A DNA stretch of 64,000 nucleotides from an uncultured Eggerthella sp. (GCA_900540345.1 UQFK01000003.1:153395-217394); one strand, 5' to 3'; positions 27,315 to 36,449 are shown, counted from the stretch's first letter. Made by a program: numbers and translations. The notes: generated by a model from the sequence alone, not told the origin.

Positions 27315-28230
27315 CGTCGATAGCTCATTTGATTACTCGCTTTTCGAGAACGCTTCATGTGCGTTTGGTGTCTTTGATGGCGTGCATCGTGGTCATCGCT
27401 ATTTACTCGAATGTGCCATAGAGACAGCGCGGCACGATGGGGGTAGAAGCATCGCGCTCACCTTCGACATCGATCCCGATGAGCTCTTTCATGCTGATCG
27501 CTTGAGGAAGCTCATGAGCAACGAGCAGCGTATTGAGATGCTTTCCCGCAGCGGCGTTGATGCGGTGGTCGTGTTGCATTTCACACCTGAGTTCGCAGCG
27601 CTCTCTCCGCTTGATTTTTTGAACAAGACCTTCAAGGGTTATGTGCCAGCTCACCTGCATGTTGGTCTTGATTTCCACTTTGGCGCACGTGCAGCAGGGA
27701 GTGTTGCAGATCTAGGAGAGTGGGCGGCGACGAACGTCTGCCATATTGATGCACATAATCTCCAGAGCGAAGAGGGACTCCCTATCACTGCAACGCGTAT
27801 TCGAAACTACCTTGCAGATCATGATCTTGAAGAGGCTGAACGCCTGCTCGGACGTCCTTTTTCAATCACTGATGAAGTACAGCCTGGACGTGGTGAAGGT
27901 ATGGACATGGGATTTTCTACCGCAAATCTCATCGTGCCTGCGAATAGGCAGACGCTTTCTGAGGGAGTATATGGCGGCTATGCGTATGTGAATGGGATCA
28001 AGTATCGTGCTGCCATTGCGGTAGGCGTATCGCCCGTCTTTGAGGATAAGACCAAGGCAACGATGGAAGTCCATATTCTCGACTTCAATCAGGATATCTA
28101 TGGGGATGAGATCACCGCTGAATTCATCGAGTATATTCGTCCGATGATCAAGTTTGATTCAGTCGACGAGCTGATCAAGACCATCCTTGCGAATATTGAG
28201 CATGTTCGCACCACGCTTCCTTTGGAGTGA
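27298..28230 (+). CDS. ribF: Bifunctional riboflavin kinase/FAD synthetase
   Basis: Makes FMN from riboflavin and then FAD. The N-terminal adenylyltransferase domain carries FGVFDGVHRGHR; the middle segment ITATRIRNYL is its second nucleotide motif. The C-terminal flavokinase domain (from about residue 180) has GRPFSITDEVQPGRGEGMDMGFSTANL in the usual place. GTG 27298 lies 8 bases after GGTAGG and overlaps truB; GTG 27289 is an alternative. Length is 310 residues. Last gene of the operon. Confidence 0.93.
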   Translation: MAQIYNVDSSFDYSLFENASCAFGVFDGVHRGHRYLLECAIETARHDGGRSIALTFDIDPDELFHADRLRKLMSNEQRIEMLSRSGVDAVVVLHFTPEFAALSPLDFLNKTFKGYVPAHLHVGLDFHFGARAAGSVADLGEWAATNVCHIDAHNLQSEEGLPITATRIRNYLADHDLEEAERLLGRPFSITDEVQPGRGEGMDMGFSTANLIVPANRQTLSEGVYGGYAYVNGIKYRAAIAVGVSPVFEDKTKATMEVHILDFNQDIYGDEITAEFIEYIRPMIKFDSVDELIKTILANIEHVRTTLPLE

Positions 28231-28233
28231 TAA

Positions 28234-28848
28234 CTATGCTGACTCTGTTGAGTCGGGGTTCCAGCGGCAAAACGGCGCATAGTCCAGTCCGAGAAGCGAG
28301 AAGATCTTGCCGATGACGTGGTCTTCCATGTCTGCGACCGTGGTCTGTCCGCTATAGTATGCAAGCATCGGAGGCACGATCGAGACGGTTGGTAGCGTCG
28401 AAAGATAGCCGAGGTTCTTCAGATGGATGGGCGAGAGTGGACTTTCGCGTGCAACCAAGATGAGCGGCCGCTTTTCTTTGATGGTCACATCTGCCACGCG
28501 TAAGAGCAGGTTATCGGTGTATCCGCTGGTGATACCTGCGACTGTCTTCATGCTGCAAGGGATCACGACCATCGCATCGATGGGAAACGATCCGCTCGAG
28601 ATGGTAGCATCAAGTGACGCTGGATCGTGTATCTTATCCGCATAGGCCGCGAAAGGGTTGGTTCGTAAATCTTGTCTCTCGACGCTCTTTTGCAGTCCGT
28701 CAGGTAATTCATATGAAGCAGTGAGCAAGGCTGAGTCGGTCACGACCAGATGTACTTCTACGTCATCGATGGCGTGAAGTGCGTGCAGAAACCGAAGCGC
28801 GAGCGGACTTCCGCTTGCTCCGCTTATACCGACCACGATCCTCTTCAT
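28234..28848 (-). CDS. lpdB: UbiX/LpdB-type flavin prenyltransferase
   Basis: Attaches a dimethylallyl group to FMN, giving the prenylated flavin needed by UbiD-type decarboxylases. The N-terminus KRIVVGISGASGSPLA has the family glycine/serine loop; VVIPCSMKTVAGITSGYTDN and the ESPLSPIHLKN segment are also conserved. ATG 28848 has AAGG eight bases upstream; longer readings run into unrelated sequence. Length is 204 residues. It is the last gene of a three-gene set with lpdC and lpdD, so it most likely serves the adjacent decarboxylase. Confidence 0.92.
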   Translation of the reverse strand: MKRIVVGISGASGSPLALRFLHALHAIDDVEVHLVVTDSALLTASYELPDGLQKSVERQDLRTNPFAAYADKIHDPASLDATISSGSFPIDAMVVIPCSMKTVAGITSGYTDNLLLRVADVTIKEKRPLILVARESPLSPIHLKNLGYLSTLPTVSIVPPMLAYYSGQTTVADMEDHVIGKIFSLLGLDYAPFCRWNPDSTESA

Positions 28849-28879
28849 ATACGCACCTTGTCCTTTGCTGCAACCTTCA

Positions 28880-30349
28880 TTAGTATTCATCGACCCAATG
28901 GAGCGGATCAACATCCTTGAATTGCGCACGGGTGAATCGATCCTTCTGGTCATAGGGGACCGTGCAGTCGAAGATGACCTTGCATGCGATACCGTGATCG
29001 CGAATGGAAGGTGACATGGTCGGGTCGTTCGATGGATCGAGCGGGTGTGTGCGTACGCCGGGAATGGTGATGATATCGGCATCGCCCTGAAAACGTGTGT
29101 TCATTGCCCAAAGGACATCGTTCATATCGAAGGGGTCAACGTCCTCATCGACCAAAAAGACATGTTTGAGTTCACTGAAGGCAGAGAATGCTAAAAGTGC
29201 CATCTGGCGCTGGCGACCTTCGTCGGAAGGTTCACGCTTGTGCACCTGCAGTACTGCCATAAACTTGCCACCACCGGGGCTTGCGCAATAGACATTCTTC
29301 AGGCGTCCTGGCATCGCGGCTTCGATCAGCTGGATGATGCTCGCCTCGGTAGGGATGCCTGCAAGCGATACATGCTCTTCGGATGGACCAATGCAGGTTT
29401 GCATGATGGGATCCTTGCGGGTGGTGACCGCTTTCACCTTGATGATGGGAAGCGAAGGGTTTGCAGGGCCCGTGTAGCCAGGAAATTCGGGCATAGCTTT
29501 GCCCGTGTGAGTGTTCTGGTCTTCCTCGACGCGTTTGCCGGGCAATAGCTCGCCTTCGATTACGTATTCAGCGTGTCCGATGCAGTGTTCGTCGATAGTG
29601 AGACAGGGAACGAGTCCGACACCTTCACCGCGCAGCGCACCTGCAACGGTCAGCTCGTCATAACCGAGTGGTGTGGTGGGTGGTTCGAAGCAGGTCGCCA
29701 ATTCGATGGCGGGGTCAACACCGATGCTGATCGATATTGGAAGCGGCTTGCCGAGCTTTTCGGCTTTTTCGTAAAAGGCGCCGATATGGCGTGCGCCTGG
29801 CACCATGTAGATGGATATCTCATCAGGGCTTTGCAAACACAGCCGATGGATGGTGACATCATGCGTGCCTGTTTCTGGGTCGGTCGCATAGCAGAGACCG
29901 AAGGTGATATAGGGGCCAGCATCTTCGGGAGTATTCGTGGGCGCAGGAACAAGATCGCGCACATCAAAACCTTCTTCGGTGGCAAGGTGGACGATCTCTT
30001 GGCATTTTGCTTCTGATGCATCGAGATAGCGCGGATCAATGGGGTGATTTACAGCATCATTGAGCGCGTAGGCAACACGATCAGGCTCGACACCGATCAG
30101 GTCTGCAGCACGTTCACGGCTCGCTAAGAGTCCGATGAGTACTTTCGCATCCGGATGACCCTTTACGTTGTTGAAGATCATGGCAGGGCCGGTCTTGGTG
30201 GGGCGCTGTACCGTGCCTCCTGCACCGATATGGCGATAGACGCCGCAAAGTTCTGCCATAGGATCGATCTCGACATCAGTTTCGATCAGTTGGCCAGGTT
30301 TTTCACGTAGATGGTCAATGGCGGTCCTGAGGTCTTCGATCTTAGTCAT
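28880..30349 (-). CDS. lpdC: UbiD-family aromatic acid decarboxylase, gallate decarboxylase type
   Basis: Prenyl-FMN-dependent, non-oxidative decarboxylase of hydroxy-aromatic acids. Of the UbiD family it most resembles the gallate/protocatechuate enzyme LpdC of Lactobacillus plantarum: I recognise shared blocks such as ELCGVYRHIGAGGTVQRPT, the PAPTNTPEDAGPYITFG block, NTHTGKAMPEFPGY and IGPSEEHVSLAGIPTEAS. Length is 489 residues, as in that subfamily. It would turn gallate into pyrogallol or protocatechuate into catechol. Exact substrate is an inference; 4-hydroxybenzoate or vanillate decarboxylases belong to the same clan. AAAGG lies eight bases before the ATG. Confidence 0.88.
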   Translation of the reverse strand: MTKIEDLRTAIDHLREKPGQLIETDVEIDPMAELCGVYRHIGAGGTVQRPTKTGPAMIFNNVKGHPDAKVLIGLLASRERAADLIGVEPDRVAYALNDAVNHPIDPRYLDASEAKCQEIVHLATEEGFDVRDLVPAPTNTPEDAGPYITFGLCYATDPETGTHDVTIHRLCLQSPDEISIYMVPGARHIGAFYEKAEKLGKPLPISISIGVDPAIELATCFEPPTTPLGYDELTVAGALRGEGVGLVPCLTIDEHCIGHAEYVIEGELLPGKRVEEDQNTHTGKAMPEFPGYTGPANPSLPIIKVKAVTTRKDPIMQTCIGPSEEHVSLAGIPTEASIIQLIEAAMPGRLKNVYCASPGGGKFMAVLQVHKREPSDEGRQRQMALLAFSAFSELKHVFLVDEDVDPFDMNDVLWAMNTRFQGDADIITIPGVRTHPLDPSNDPTMSPSIRDHGIACKVIFDCTVPYDQKDRFTRAQFKDVDPLHWVDEY

Positions 30350-30381
30350 GACTATGCCTTTCGTTAAGGTCTATCGATCTT

Positions 30382-30765
30382 TTATACTTGTTTGGAAACG
30401 GCGAGCTTGTCTAGCAGGAAGGTTGCGATATCGCTGCCAAGTGTTTCGCAAGAAGCGATATCTTCGGGACTTGCGTCATCGATATGGATGCCGCAAATGC
30501 AGCATACTGTGGTATCAAGTTGTGCCGCGAGCATCTCTGCGAGGGGTCGACCGACTGCCTCATCCTTATGTCCGATAAGATTGAGCACTGAGGAAGTTGC
30601 GCTCGTACCTGTTCCAGTGAGCGAGGGACGAGGGGAGGCGAGTGTTACGCTGCCGATGTGAGGGGCACTTCCACCTGAAACGCAAATGACGAGCTGCGTG
30701 CCAAGCTGCTCGATGACAAGATCGAGCGTTGCGATGGTATGTTCATACACCCAGCTCTGTGGCAT
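30382..30765 (-). CDS. lpdD: LpdD-type small protein of aromatic acid decarboxylase system
   Basis: 127-residue protein of the family that accompanies UbiD/UbiX pairs as the third (D) gene; in Lactobacillus plantarum the LpdD homologue is needed for activity and is thought to help deliver or mature the prenylated flavin. The VCVSGGSAPHIGSVTLASP-like N-terminal block, with G-x-x-PHIG, and the later CICGIHIDDASPEDI segment are the features I recognise. ATG 30765 has AAGGT seven bases upstream. It is the first gene of the lpdD-lpdC-lpdB operon, divergent from dnaG. Confidence 0.8.
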   Translation of the reverse strand: MPQSWVYEHTIATLDLVIEQLGTQLVICVSGGSAPHIGSVTLASPRPSLTGTGTSATSSVLNLIGHKDEAVGRPLAEMLAAQLDTTVCCICGIHIDDASPEDIASCETLGSDIATFLLDKLAVSKQV

Positions 30766-30776
30766 AACCGTACCTT

Positions 30777-30800
30777 TCGTGCGTTCGTGCGATCGTGCGA
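30777..30800 (-). repeat. Three tandem octamers in lpdD leader
   Basis: TCGTGCGT, TCGTGCGA and TCGTGCGA stand head to tail 12 to 35 bases upstream of the lpdD start. Repeated half sites with a strict 8-base period suggest a binding site for a regulator or a translational element controlling the decarboxylase operon. Confidence 0.45.
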
Positions 30801-30882
30801 GGCGCAAGGCTTCAGGATGCACTAGAATATATACGGTCTACGTGCCATCATACTGTATTCAGCAAGAGAGTGAAATAGATTC

Positions 30883-32733
30883 ATGCCGTCATTTTCCGAA
30901 GAAGATATTCGCCAGATCCGCGAAGCGAACGATCTTGTCGAGCTCTTCAGTGAGCGCACACGTGTGCAGCGAAAAGGGCGTGATTTCTGGTGCTGCTGTC
31001 CTTTTCATCAAGAAAAAACCCCTTCGTGCAAGATCGATCCCTCAACGCAAACATGGCATTGCTTTGGATGTGGCGAAGGTGGTGACATCATCTCGTACAT
31101 TGAGAAGATCGATGGGGTTGGGTTTGTCGATGCCCTGCGATTCTTGGCACGTCGTGCGAATATTGAGCTCAAAGAGAGCCCTGCTGATCGCAAGTCACAG
31201 TCAAAGCGCGCTCGTTTGCGCGATATCTGCCGCGAGACAGCTTCGTTCTATCACTTGCTTTTGATGCGTGATAAGACACCTGAAGCCCAAGCGGCACGCG
31301 ATTATCTTTCGGGTCGCGACTTGGGCGGTGATATTCCTAAGCGTTGGGATCTTGGGTTTGCTCCTGGCAGACGCAAGCTTATCACGCACCTTCAGTCGCT
31401 TGGCTTCACAGACGATGAGATGATTGCTGCAAATGTGGCAGTGAAGAGTCGTCAGGGATCAGGTGTGCACGATCGCTTCTATGATCGTGTCATGTTTCCG
31501 ATCAATGATGTGAAAGGCGAATGTATCGCATTTGGTGGTCGTGTGATCGGGAGCGGTGAGCCAAAGTATCTGAATACGGGTGAAACACCGATCTTTCATA
31601 AATCCGAAGTACTCTATGGGCTCGACAAAGCAAAAAAGGCGATGGCATCCACGGGCATTGCGCTTATTGTGGAGGGTTATACCGATGTGATCGCATTGCA
31701 CGAAGCGGGTTTTACGAATGCAGTGGCCACACTTGGCACATCGCTCACGCGTCAGCATATTCGCATCCTCTCGCATCATGCAAAGTCGAAGATCATCTAT
31801 CTTTTCGATGGGGATGAAGCAGGTCAGCGTGCAGCTGACCGTGCACTCGAGTTTATTGATTCAAGCATGACTCCAGAGGCAGGTATCATGCGAATCGACC
31901 TGTATGCGGCTACCATCCCTCATAACATGGACCCGGCAGAATATGTGAAGGATGCTGGTGTAGAGGCGATGCAGGAACTGCTTGATGATGCGCAACCGCT
32001 TTTGAGATATGGGATCGATCGTCGTATCGCGCGTTACGATCTTACCCGTCCTGAGAACAAAGCGCGCGCGATCCAGGATGCAGTACAAGTACTCGCACCT
32101 ATCAAAGATTCAATCCTAGCAAGCGAATATGCGGTCTATATTGCAAGCGCTGTTCATGTAGCAGAACAAACGGTGGTCGATCAGCTTGCAGGTTTGAAGG
32201 CACAGCGTACCTATGATGAAGGACGAGTAAATGATGCTCCCGTGCGCCCGCAGCGTCAGATAAGCGTATCTGAGCGCAATCGTTTGCGCAGTGAGCGGGA
32301 GTTTTTGAGTCTCATTGCCCAAAATCCAGCCATGGCGCCAGAATTCTACAGCACGCTCATGCAGACCAACTGGCATGAGAGCGTGCATGAGCAGTTAGCA
32401 ATGGTGCTCGTCGATATCTTGGCAGAGAATCCCACTATCACCGTGTCAGACTTGATTTTTGTTGCTCAGCAAAAAAATGCGTATGCACCACGAGTGCTCA
32501 CCTCATCGATCGTTCAGGGAACGACAAGTGCTTTCGATTCGCTCGGTTATCTCGCGCGTGAACTTGCGATCGGCGATTTGGAGCAGACCATCGAGGAGAT
32601 GACCATTCAGCTGAAAGCATCTGAGAAGATGAACAAGCAAGAGCGTGACGAGCTTTTCAAGACCATCGTTGCTATTCAGAACGATCTAAATACTCTGCGC
32701 GCTCATCATGGCGATCCAAAGATCACACAATAG
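30883..32733 (+). CDS. dnaG: DNA primase
   Basis: Synthesises RNA primers at the replication fork. The N-terminal CHC2 zinc finger reads CPFHQEKTPSC...HCFGCGEGGD; the Toprim catalytic core has EGYTDVIALHEAG and LFDGDEAGQRAADRA; a helicase-interacting C-terminal region follows. Length is 616 residues, normal. A sigma-factor gene, which often follows dnaG, is absent; def comes next after a gap with its own promoter. Confidence 0.96.
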   Translation: MPSFSEEDIRQIREANDLVELFSERTRVQRKGRDFWCCCPFHQEKTPSCKIDPSTQTWHCFGCGEGGDIISYIEKIDGVGFVDALRFLARRANIELKESPADRKSQSKRARLRDICRETASFYHLLLMRDKTPEAQAARDYLSGRDLGGDIPKRWDLGFAPGRRKLITHLQSLGFTDDEMIAANVAVKSRQGSGVHDRFYDRVMFPINDVKGECIAFGGRVIGSGEPKYLNTGETPIFHKSEVLYGLDKAKKAMASTGIALIVEGYTDVIALHEAGFTNAVATLGTSLTRQHIRILSHHAKSKIIYLFDGDEAGQRAADRALEFIDSSMTPEAGIMRIDLYAATIPHNMDPAEYVKDAGVEAMQELLDDAQPLLRYGIDRRIARYDLTRPENKARAIQDAVQVLAPIKDSILASEYAVYIASAVHVAEQTVVDQLAGLKAQRTYDEGRVNDAPVRPQRQISVSERNRLRSEREFLSLIAQNPAMAPEFYSTLMQTNWHESVHEQLAMVLVDILAENPTITVSDLIFVAQQKNAYAPRVLTSSIVQGTTSAFDSLGYLARELAIGDLEQTIEEMTIQLKASEKMNKQERDELFKTIVAIQNDLNTLRAHHGDPKITQ

Positions 32734-32747
32734 CGATAACTTATTGC

Positions 32748-32753
32748 TATACT
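32748..32753 (+). promoter_or_regulatory. Extended -10 promoter before def
   Basis: TTGCTATACT provides a TG-N-TATACT extended -10 in the 109-base gap between dnaG and def. It is the likely promoter for def-fmt-rsmB. Confidence 0.45.
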
Positions 32754-32842
32754 TCTAGCCAATGCGCGATCAAGCCTGCGATAAGCTTTGTTGCGTTAAT
32801 GATGATACGAATTAGTTTCGATTCGAATTTGAGGTTAGAGCT

Positions 32843-33373
32843 TTGAGAACATTAAAGATCGTTACTGCTCCTGATCCTGGTTTGCAAACTGTTTGCGAAC
32901 CGTGTGATCTAGAGGATGCATCTCTTACGAAGCTTGCTAATCGCATGGCTGCAACCATGTATAAGAATAACGGGTGTGGATTGGCTGCACCGCAGGTTGG
33001 TATTTTGAAGCGCCTCGTTGTCATCGATTGTGGTGATCCTGAGGAACAGCCCGATCCGATCTTTCTTGTCAATCCCGAGATCATTGCGCTCGAAGGTGAT
33101 CCGATAGAGGAGCCTGAAGGCTGCTTATCGCTTCCTGGTATCCAGGTTATGATCGCTCGTGCGCCTTTTGCGCGTGTGCGTTATTTCGATCTTGAAGGAA
33201 ACGAATGCGAGATCGAAGGCGACGGACTTCTTGGTCGTTGCTTACAGCACGAGATCGATCATCTCGATGGTAAGACCATGTTTGAGTCTTGCAGCCCTAT
33301 CAACAAGGTGAAGGCGCTACGCGATTATCAAGATGCGCTTGCACGTGGCGCGAAGCCTGGTCAGGTCGATTAG
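32843..33373 (+). CDS. def: Peptide deformylase
   Basis: Removes the formyl group from new proteins. The three active-site motifs are complete: GCGLAAPQVG, EGCLSLPG and LQHEIDHLDG (metal-binding Cys and two His). The start is TTG 32843 after GAGG. Length is 176 residues. It is followed by fmt, the enzyme adding the same formyl group to initiator tRNA. Confidence 0.96.
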   Translation: MRTLKIVTAPDPGLQTVCEPCDLEDASLTKLANRMAATMYKNNGCGLAAPQVGILKRLVVIDCGDPEEQPDPIFLVNPEIIALEGDPIEEPEGCLSLPGIQVMIARAPFARVRYFDLEGNECEIEGDGLLGRCLQHEIDHLDGKTMFESCSPINKVKALRDYQDALARGAKPGQVD

Positions 33374-33403
33374 CGCTCTACAAAAGAGAGAAGGGACGAA
33401 TTC

Positions 33404-34342
33404 GTGCGTATTGTTTTCATGGGTACGCCCCAGTTTGCTGCAAGTATTCTTGAGAAGTTGGCTGATGCCAATCAGGTGGTCGGTGTCTTTACGCAGCCTG
33501 ACGCTATTCGCTCTCGTGGGAAGAAGCTCGAACCGAGTCCTGTCAAGAAAGTTGCGCGCTCACGCGAGATCCCGACCTTCGAATATGCTACTTTCAAAGA
33601 TAACGATGCTTACGATGCGCTTGCAGCGCTCATGCCCGATGTAGTTTGTGTTGCTGCCTATGGTGTGCTGCTACCTGCGCGTGTCATCGATCTTCCGCGT
33701 TTTGGATGTCTTAACGTACATGGCTCACTTTTACCACGCTGGCGTGGGGCGGCTCCGATCGAACGTGCGATCCTTGCAGGCGACAACGAAGTTGGTGTCT
33801 GTATCATGCAGATGGAACCAGGTCTCGATACGGGAACTTATTGTTTGACCCGCTCGATTCCTCAAGAGGATCGCTCAGCCTCTGAGCTTACCGAGGTCTT
33901 GGCGAGTCTAGGAGCAGAGGCACTCATCGAAGCGCTCTCGATGCTTGACGCCGGAGAGCTCGAGTGGAACGTTCAAGACGAATCGCTTGTTACCTATGCT
34001 CACAAGATCGAGAAGGGTGAGCTTGATATTGCTCCGTCGCAGACTATCGATGATGCACTTCGCGCGATCCGTGCTTCAAGCGAGAATCATCCTTCGAAGG
34101 TGATAATCGGCGGCAAGGATGTGACGCTTGTGTCTGCTGTTTCTGCCCAGGATCAGTTTGAGGTGGGACCTGGCCAGGTTGCCTTCATTGCAAAAAAGCT
34201 CTATTTGGGTCTTTCTGATGGAGCGATTGAGCTACTTGAAGTTCATCCCAGCGGCAAGAAGCGCATGTCTGCTCGCGATTTCGCTTCTGGTCTTCAGGGA
34301 GTGAAGCAAGGACAGGTCTCTTGGAGTGCGTATGAGCACTAA
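33404..34342 (+). CDS. fmt: Methionyl-tRNA formyltransferase
   Basis: Formylates initiator Met-tRNA using 10-formyl-tetrahydrofolate. The N-terminal catalytic domain has IVFMGTPQFAASIL and NVHGSLLPRWRGAAPIERA with the SLLPRxRG signature; the C-terminal tRNA-binding domain follows from about residue 205. GTG start after GAAGGGA. Length is 312 residues. Its end overlaps the start of rsmB by 11 bases. Confidence 0.96.
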   Translation: MRIVFMGTPQFAASILEKLADANQVVGVFTQPDAIRSRGKKLEPSPVKKVARSREIPTFEYATFKDNDAYDALAALMPDVVCVAAYGVLLPARVIDLPRFGCLNVHGSLLPRWRGAAPIERAILAGDNEVGVCIMQMEPGLDTGTYCLTRSIPQEDRSASELTEVLASLGAEALIEALSMLDAGELEWNVQDESLVTYAHKIEKGELDIAPSQTIDDALRAIRASSENHPSKVIIGGKDVTLVSAVSAQDQFEVGPGQVAFIAKKLYLGLSDGAIELLEVHPSGKKRMSARDFASGLQGVKQGQVSWSAYEH

Positions 34343-35726
34343 ACGTAGAGCGTCACATGCGACATCTTCAGCTACTCCTGCGCGTAAGGCGGCATTTGAG
34401 CTTGTTTCTCGCACGCGTGAGCAAGAGGTCTATCTTTCGAGCATTGCAGAGGAAGTGCTCAAACCATATGCCCTCGATCCGTCAGATAAGGCCTTCGCAC
34501 GCTTGATCGCGCAAGGAGCGATCTCGCTCCAGACGACACTTGATGCGCTCATCGATCGATCGCTACGCTCTCCTCGCGATATCAAAGCTGATGTGCGCGA
34601 TGCATTACGCATTTCTGCTTATGAGATCCTTTATTTGCGTAAAGAAGAGCATGCGGCGGTCGATCAAGGTGTTGAGCTTGTTCGTCATTTTGCACCACGC
34701 GCGACCGGCGTGGCGAATTATGTACTCCATCGTATCGTTGAGGAAAAAGAGAGATTTCCCTATGGGGATCCGCGTGAATCGCTTGATGCCGCTGCGCTGT
34801 TCTATGGCTTTCCGCAGTGGCTTGCCCGTGCGGTGAAGAAGGATATTGGTACACGCAACGCGCTTGCGTTCATGGCTGAATCGATCGAGGCAGCGCCTGT
34901 ATGGTTTACGAATACGACGGGAATCTCGCATGATGATCTCGCACATGTTCTTGACAAGACGGGCATTGAATATGATACCTGTCGGCCGATAGCTTCTGCC
35001 TTCGAGGATGAAGACTCGATCTTTCAACTGGCTCATCGCGGTGATGTGGGTGAAGCTGGGTTTGCTACACTGCTTCGAGATGATCGCATCGTGGTCTCGG
35101 ATCTTTCCGCGCAGAGCATCGTTGCCCGTGCGGTGAGCGTGCTTCCTGCAACGGATGGTCGTTTGCTTGAGATTGGTGCAGGTCGTGGTACAAAGAGCTT
35201 GCTTTTGCAGAGCGCTTGCGAGCGCAAGGGTGTGCGACTCTGCGTTCATGATGCGATGGATATCAGCGCGAAGAAATTGCGCGCGCTCAAGAATCGTATC
35301 GAAGCTGCCGGTGGCAACATCACTTCTACGATTGCTCATGACGCACTCAAGGCTGTAGAGCTTTCGAATGCACCCTATGATCTGGTTTTCATTGATGCGC
35401 CTTGTACGGGGATCGGTACGTTGCGTCGCCATCCCGAGATCAAAGGGCGTCTCAAACAAGATGATTCTCGAGCACTTGCGAAGATGGGTCAAGCGATGCT
35501 CGAGCATGCCGCTGCTCAAGTGGCGCCACAAGGCTACCTTCTCTATGCGACCTGCACGGTCTTCAAAGAAGAGAACGACAAGGTTATCATGCGTTTTCTT
35601 GCCTCTGCGAAAGGGAAGGGGTTCGAAGTGGTGCCGATCGGAGCAAAAGGTACTCCGTTTTTCAAGACGCCACTTGTCACAAACGGCCCCGATCTTCATT
35701 TCGCTTGCTTGCTTCAGTGTAAATGA
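34332..35726 (+). CDS. rsmB: 16S rRNA cytosine-5 methyltransferase RsmB
   Basis: Methylates a cytosine (C967 in Escherichia coli) of 16S rRNA. The N-terminal NusB-like RNA-binding domain (about residues 10-145) is followed by the SAM-dependent domain with LLEIGAGRGTKSLLL (motif I), IDAPCTGIGTLRRHPEIK (motif IV, PC) and LLYATCTVFKEEN (motif VI, catalytic TC). ATG 34332 with GGAG five bases upstream overlaps fmt. Length is 464 residues. The def-fmt-rsmB order is a familiar one. Confidence 0.93.
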   Translation: MSTKRRASHATSSATPARKAAFELVSRTREQEVYLSSIAEEVLKPYALDPSDKAFARLIAQGAISLQTTLDALIDRSLRSPRDIKADVRDALRISAYEILYLRKEEHAAVDQGVELVRHFAPRATGVANYVLHRIVEEKERFPYGDPRESLDAAALFYGFPQWLARAVKKDIGTRNALAFMAESIEAAPVWFTNTTGISHDDLAHVLDKTGIEYDTCRPIASAFEDEDSIFQLAHRGDVGEAGFATLLRDDRIVVSDLSAQSIVARAVSVLPATDGRLLEIGAGRGTKSLLLQSACERKGVRLCVHDAMDISAKKLRALKNRIEAAGGNITSTIAHDALKAVELSNAPYDLVFIDAPCTGIGTLRRHPEIKGRLKQDDSRALAKMGQAMLEHAAAQVAPQGYLLYATCTVFKEENDKVIMRFLASAKGKGFEVVPIGAKGTPFFKTPLVTNGPDLHFACLLQCK

Positions 35727-35737
35727 CGTGCTTTAAT
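35709..35737 (+). promoter_or_regulatory. Promoter of pyr operon
   Basis: TTGCTT (35709-35714) and TTTAAT (35732-35737) are separated by exactly 17 bases. Transcription would start near 35744, just before the PyrR-type leader, and inside or just past the rsmB stop. Confidence 0.5.
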
Positions 35738-35743
35738 TGATGC

Positions 35744-35830
35744 AGTCCTTTAATGGCGGTACAGAGAGACCGACAAGGCGAAAGAGAACTTTCTTTTTTA
35801 CTTCTGACACCTACAAGGTGTCGGTCTTCT
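35744..35830 (+). promoter_or_regulatory. PyrR-type attenuator leader of pyr operon
   Basis: Three competing elements are visible. A binding-loop candidate around 35756-35774 pairs GCGGT with ACCGaC and exposes the hexaloop CAGAGA, which fits the CNGNGA PyrR consensus. A downstream hairpin pairs CTGACACC (35804-35811) with GGTGTCGG (35817-35824). AGACCGACA (35767-35775, 3' arm of the loop) can instead pair perfectly with TGTCGGTCT (35819-35827), breaking both. A short GAAAG/CTTTC stem with six T (35780-35799) lies between. The UMP-PyrR switch is inferred by analogy with Bacillus. Confidence 0.6.
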
Positions 35831-35859
35831 GTGCGCACTCGACGTGATAAGGAGTGTGT

Positions 35860-36447
35860 ATGCAACGAAGCGAATCAGAACAGGCCTGCGTAATGGACGA
35901 GAGCGAGATCGATCGAACGCTCATCCGCATGGCCCATCAGATCCTCGAGCAAAACAAAGGGTGCGAGAACCTCGCGTTGGTGGGAATCCTTACGCGTGGC
36001 GATATCCTTGCACGAAGGCTTGCAGAGATCATCTATGACATCGAAGGGGTACATGTGCCCGTCGGGTCGCTTGACATCAGTCTCTACCGCGATGATGCCC
36101 ATATTGGGAATCTACCGCAACTGCGTGGAACCGATATCCTCTTTAACATCGACAATAAGACCATCGTCCTTGTTGACGACGTGCTCTTCACAGGGCGCAC
36201 TATCCGTGCTGCACTTGATGCGCTCATGGATTTCGGACCCCCGGCGCGCATCCATCTAGCCATTCTGGTCGATCGGGGTCATCGTGAACTGCCGATCCGT
36301 GCCGATTTTGTCGGGAAGAATGTGCCTTCGGCGGCAAACGAGAGCGTCCGACTTCATCTGAAGGACATCGATGGTTATTCTTGCGTCACGATCACGCGTC
36401 TCAAAGAAGGGGAGCGTATCGGATCGGCGCCGATCGGGGGTGAATAG
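35860..36447 (+). CDS. pyrR: Pyrimidine operon regulator PyrR / uracil phosphoribosyltransferase
   Basis: Binds pyr leader RNA when charged with UMP and lowers expression of the operon; it also has weak uracil phosphoribosyltransferase activity. The PRPP site [21 protein letters not shown] is intact, as are IGILTRGD-type (here [15 protein letters not shown]) and [13 protein letters not shown] segments. ATG 35860, five bases after AAGGAG, was chosen. Length is 195 residues. First gene behind the attenuator, so it controls itself. Confidence 0.95.
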   Translation: MQRSESEQACVMDESEIDRTLIRMAHQILEQNKGCENLALVGILTRGDILARRLAEIIYDIEGVHVPVGSLDISLYRDDAHIGNLPQLRGTDILFNIDNKTIVLVDDVLFTGRTIRAALDALMDFGPPARIHLAILVDRGHRELPIRADFVGKNVPSAANESVRLHLKDIDGYSCVTITRLKEGERIGSAPIGGE

Positions 36448-36449
36448 TC

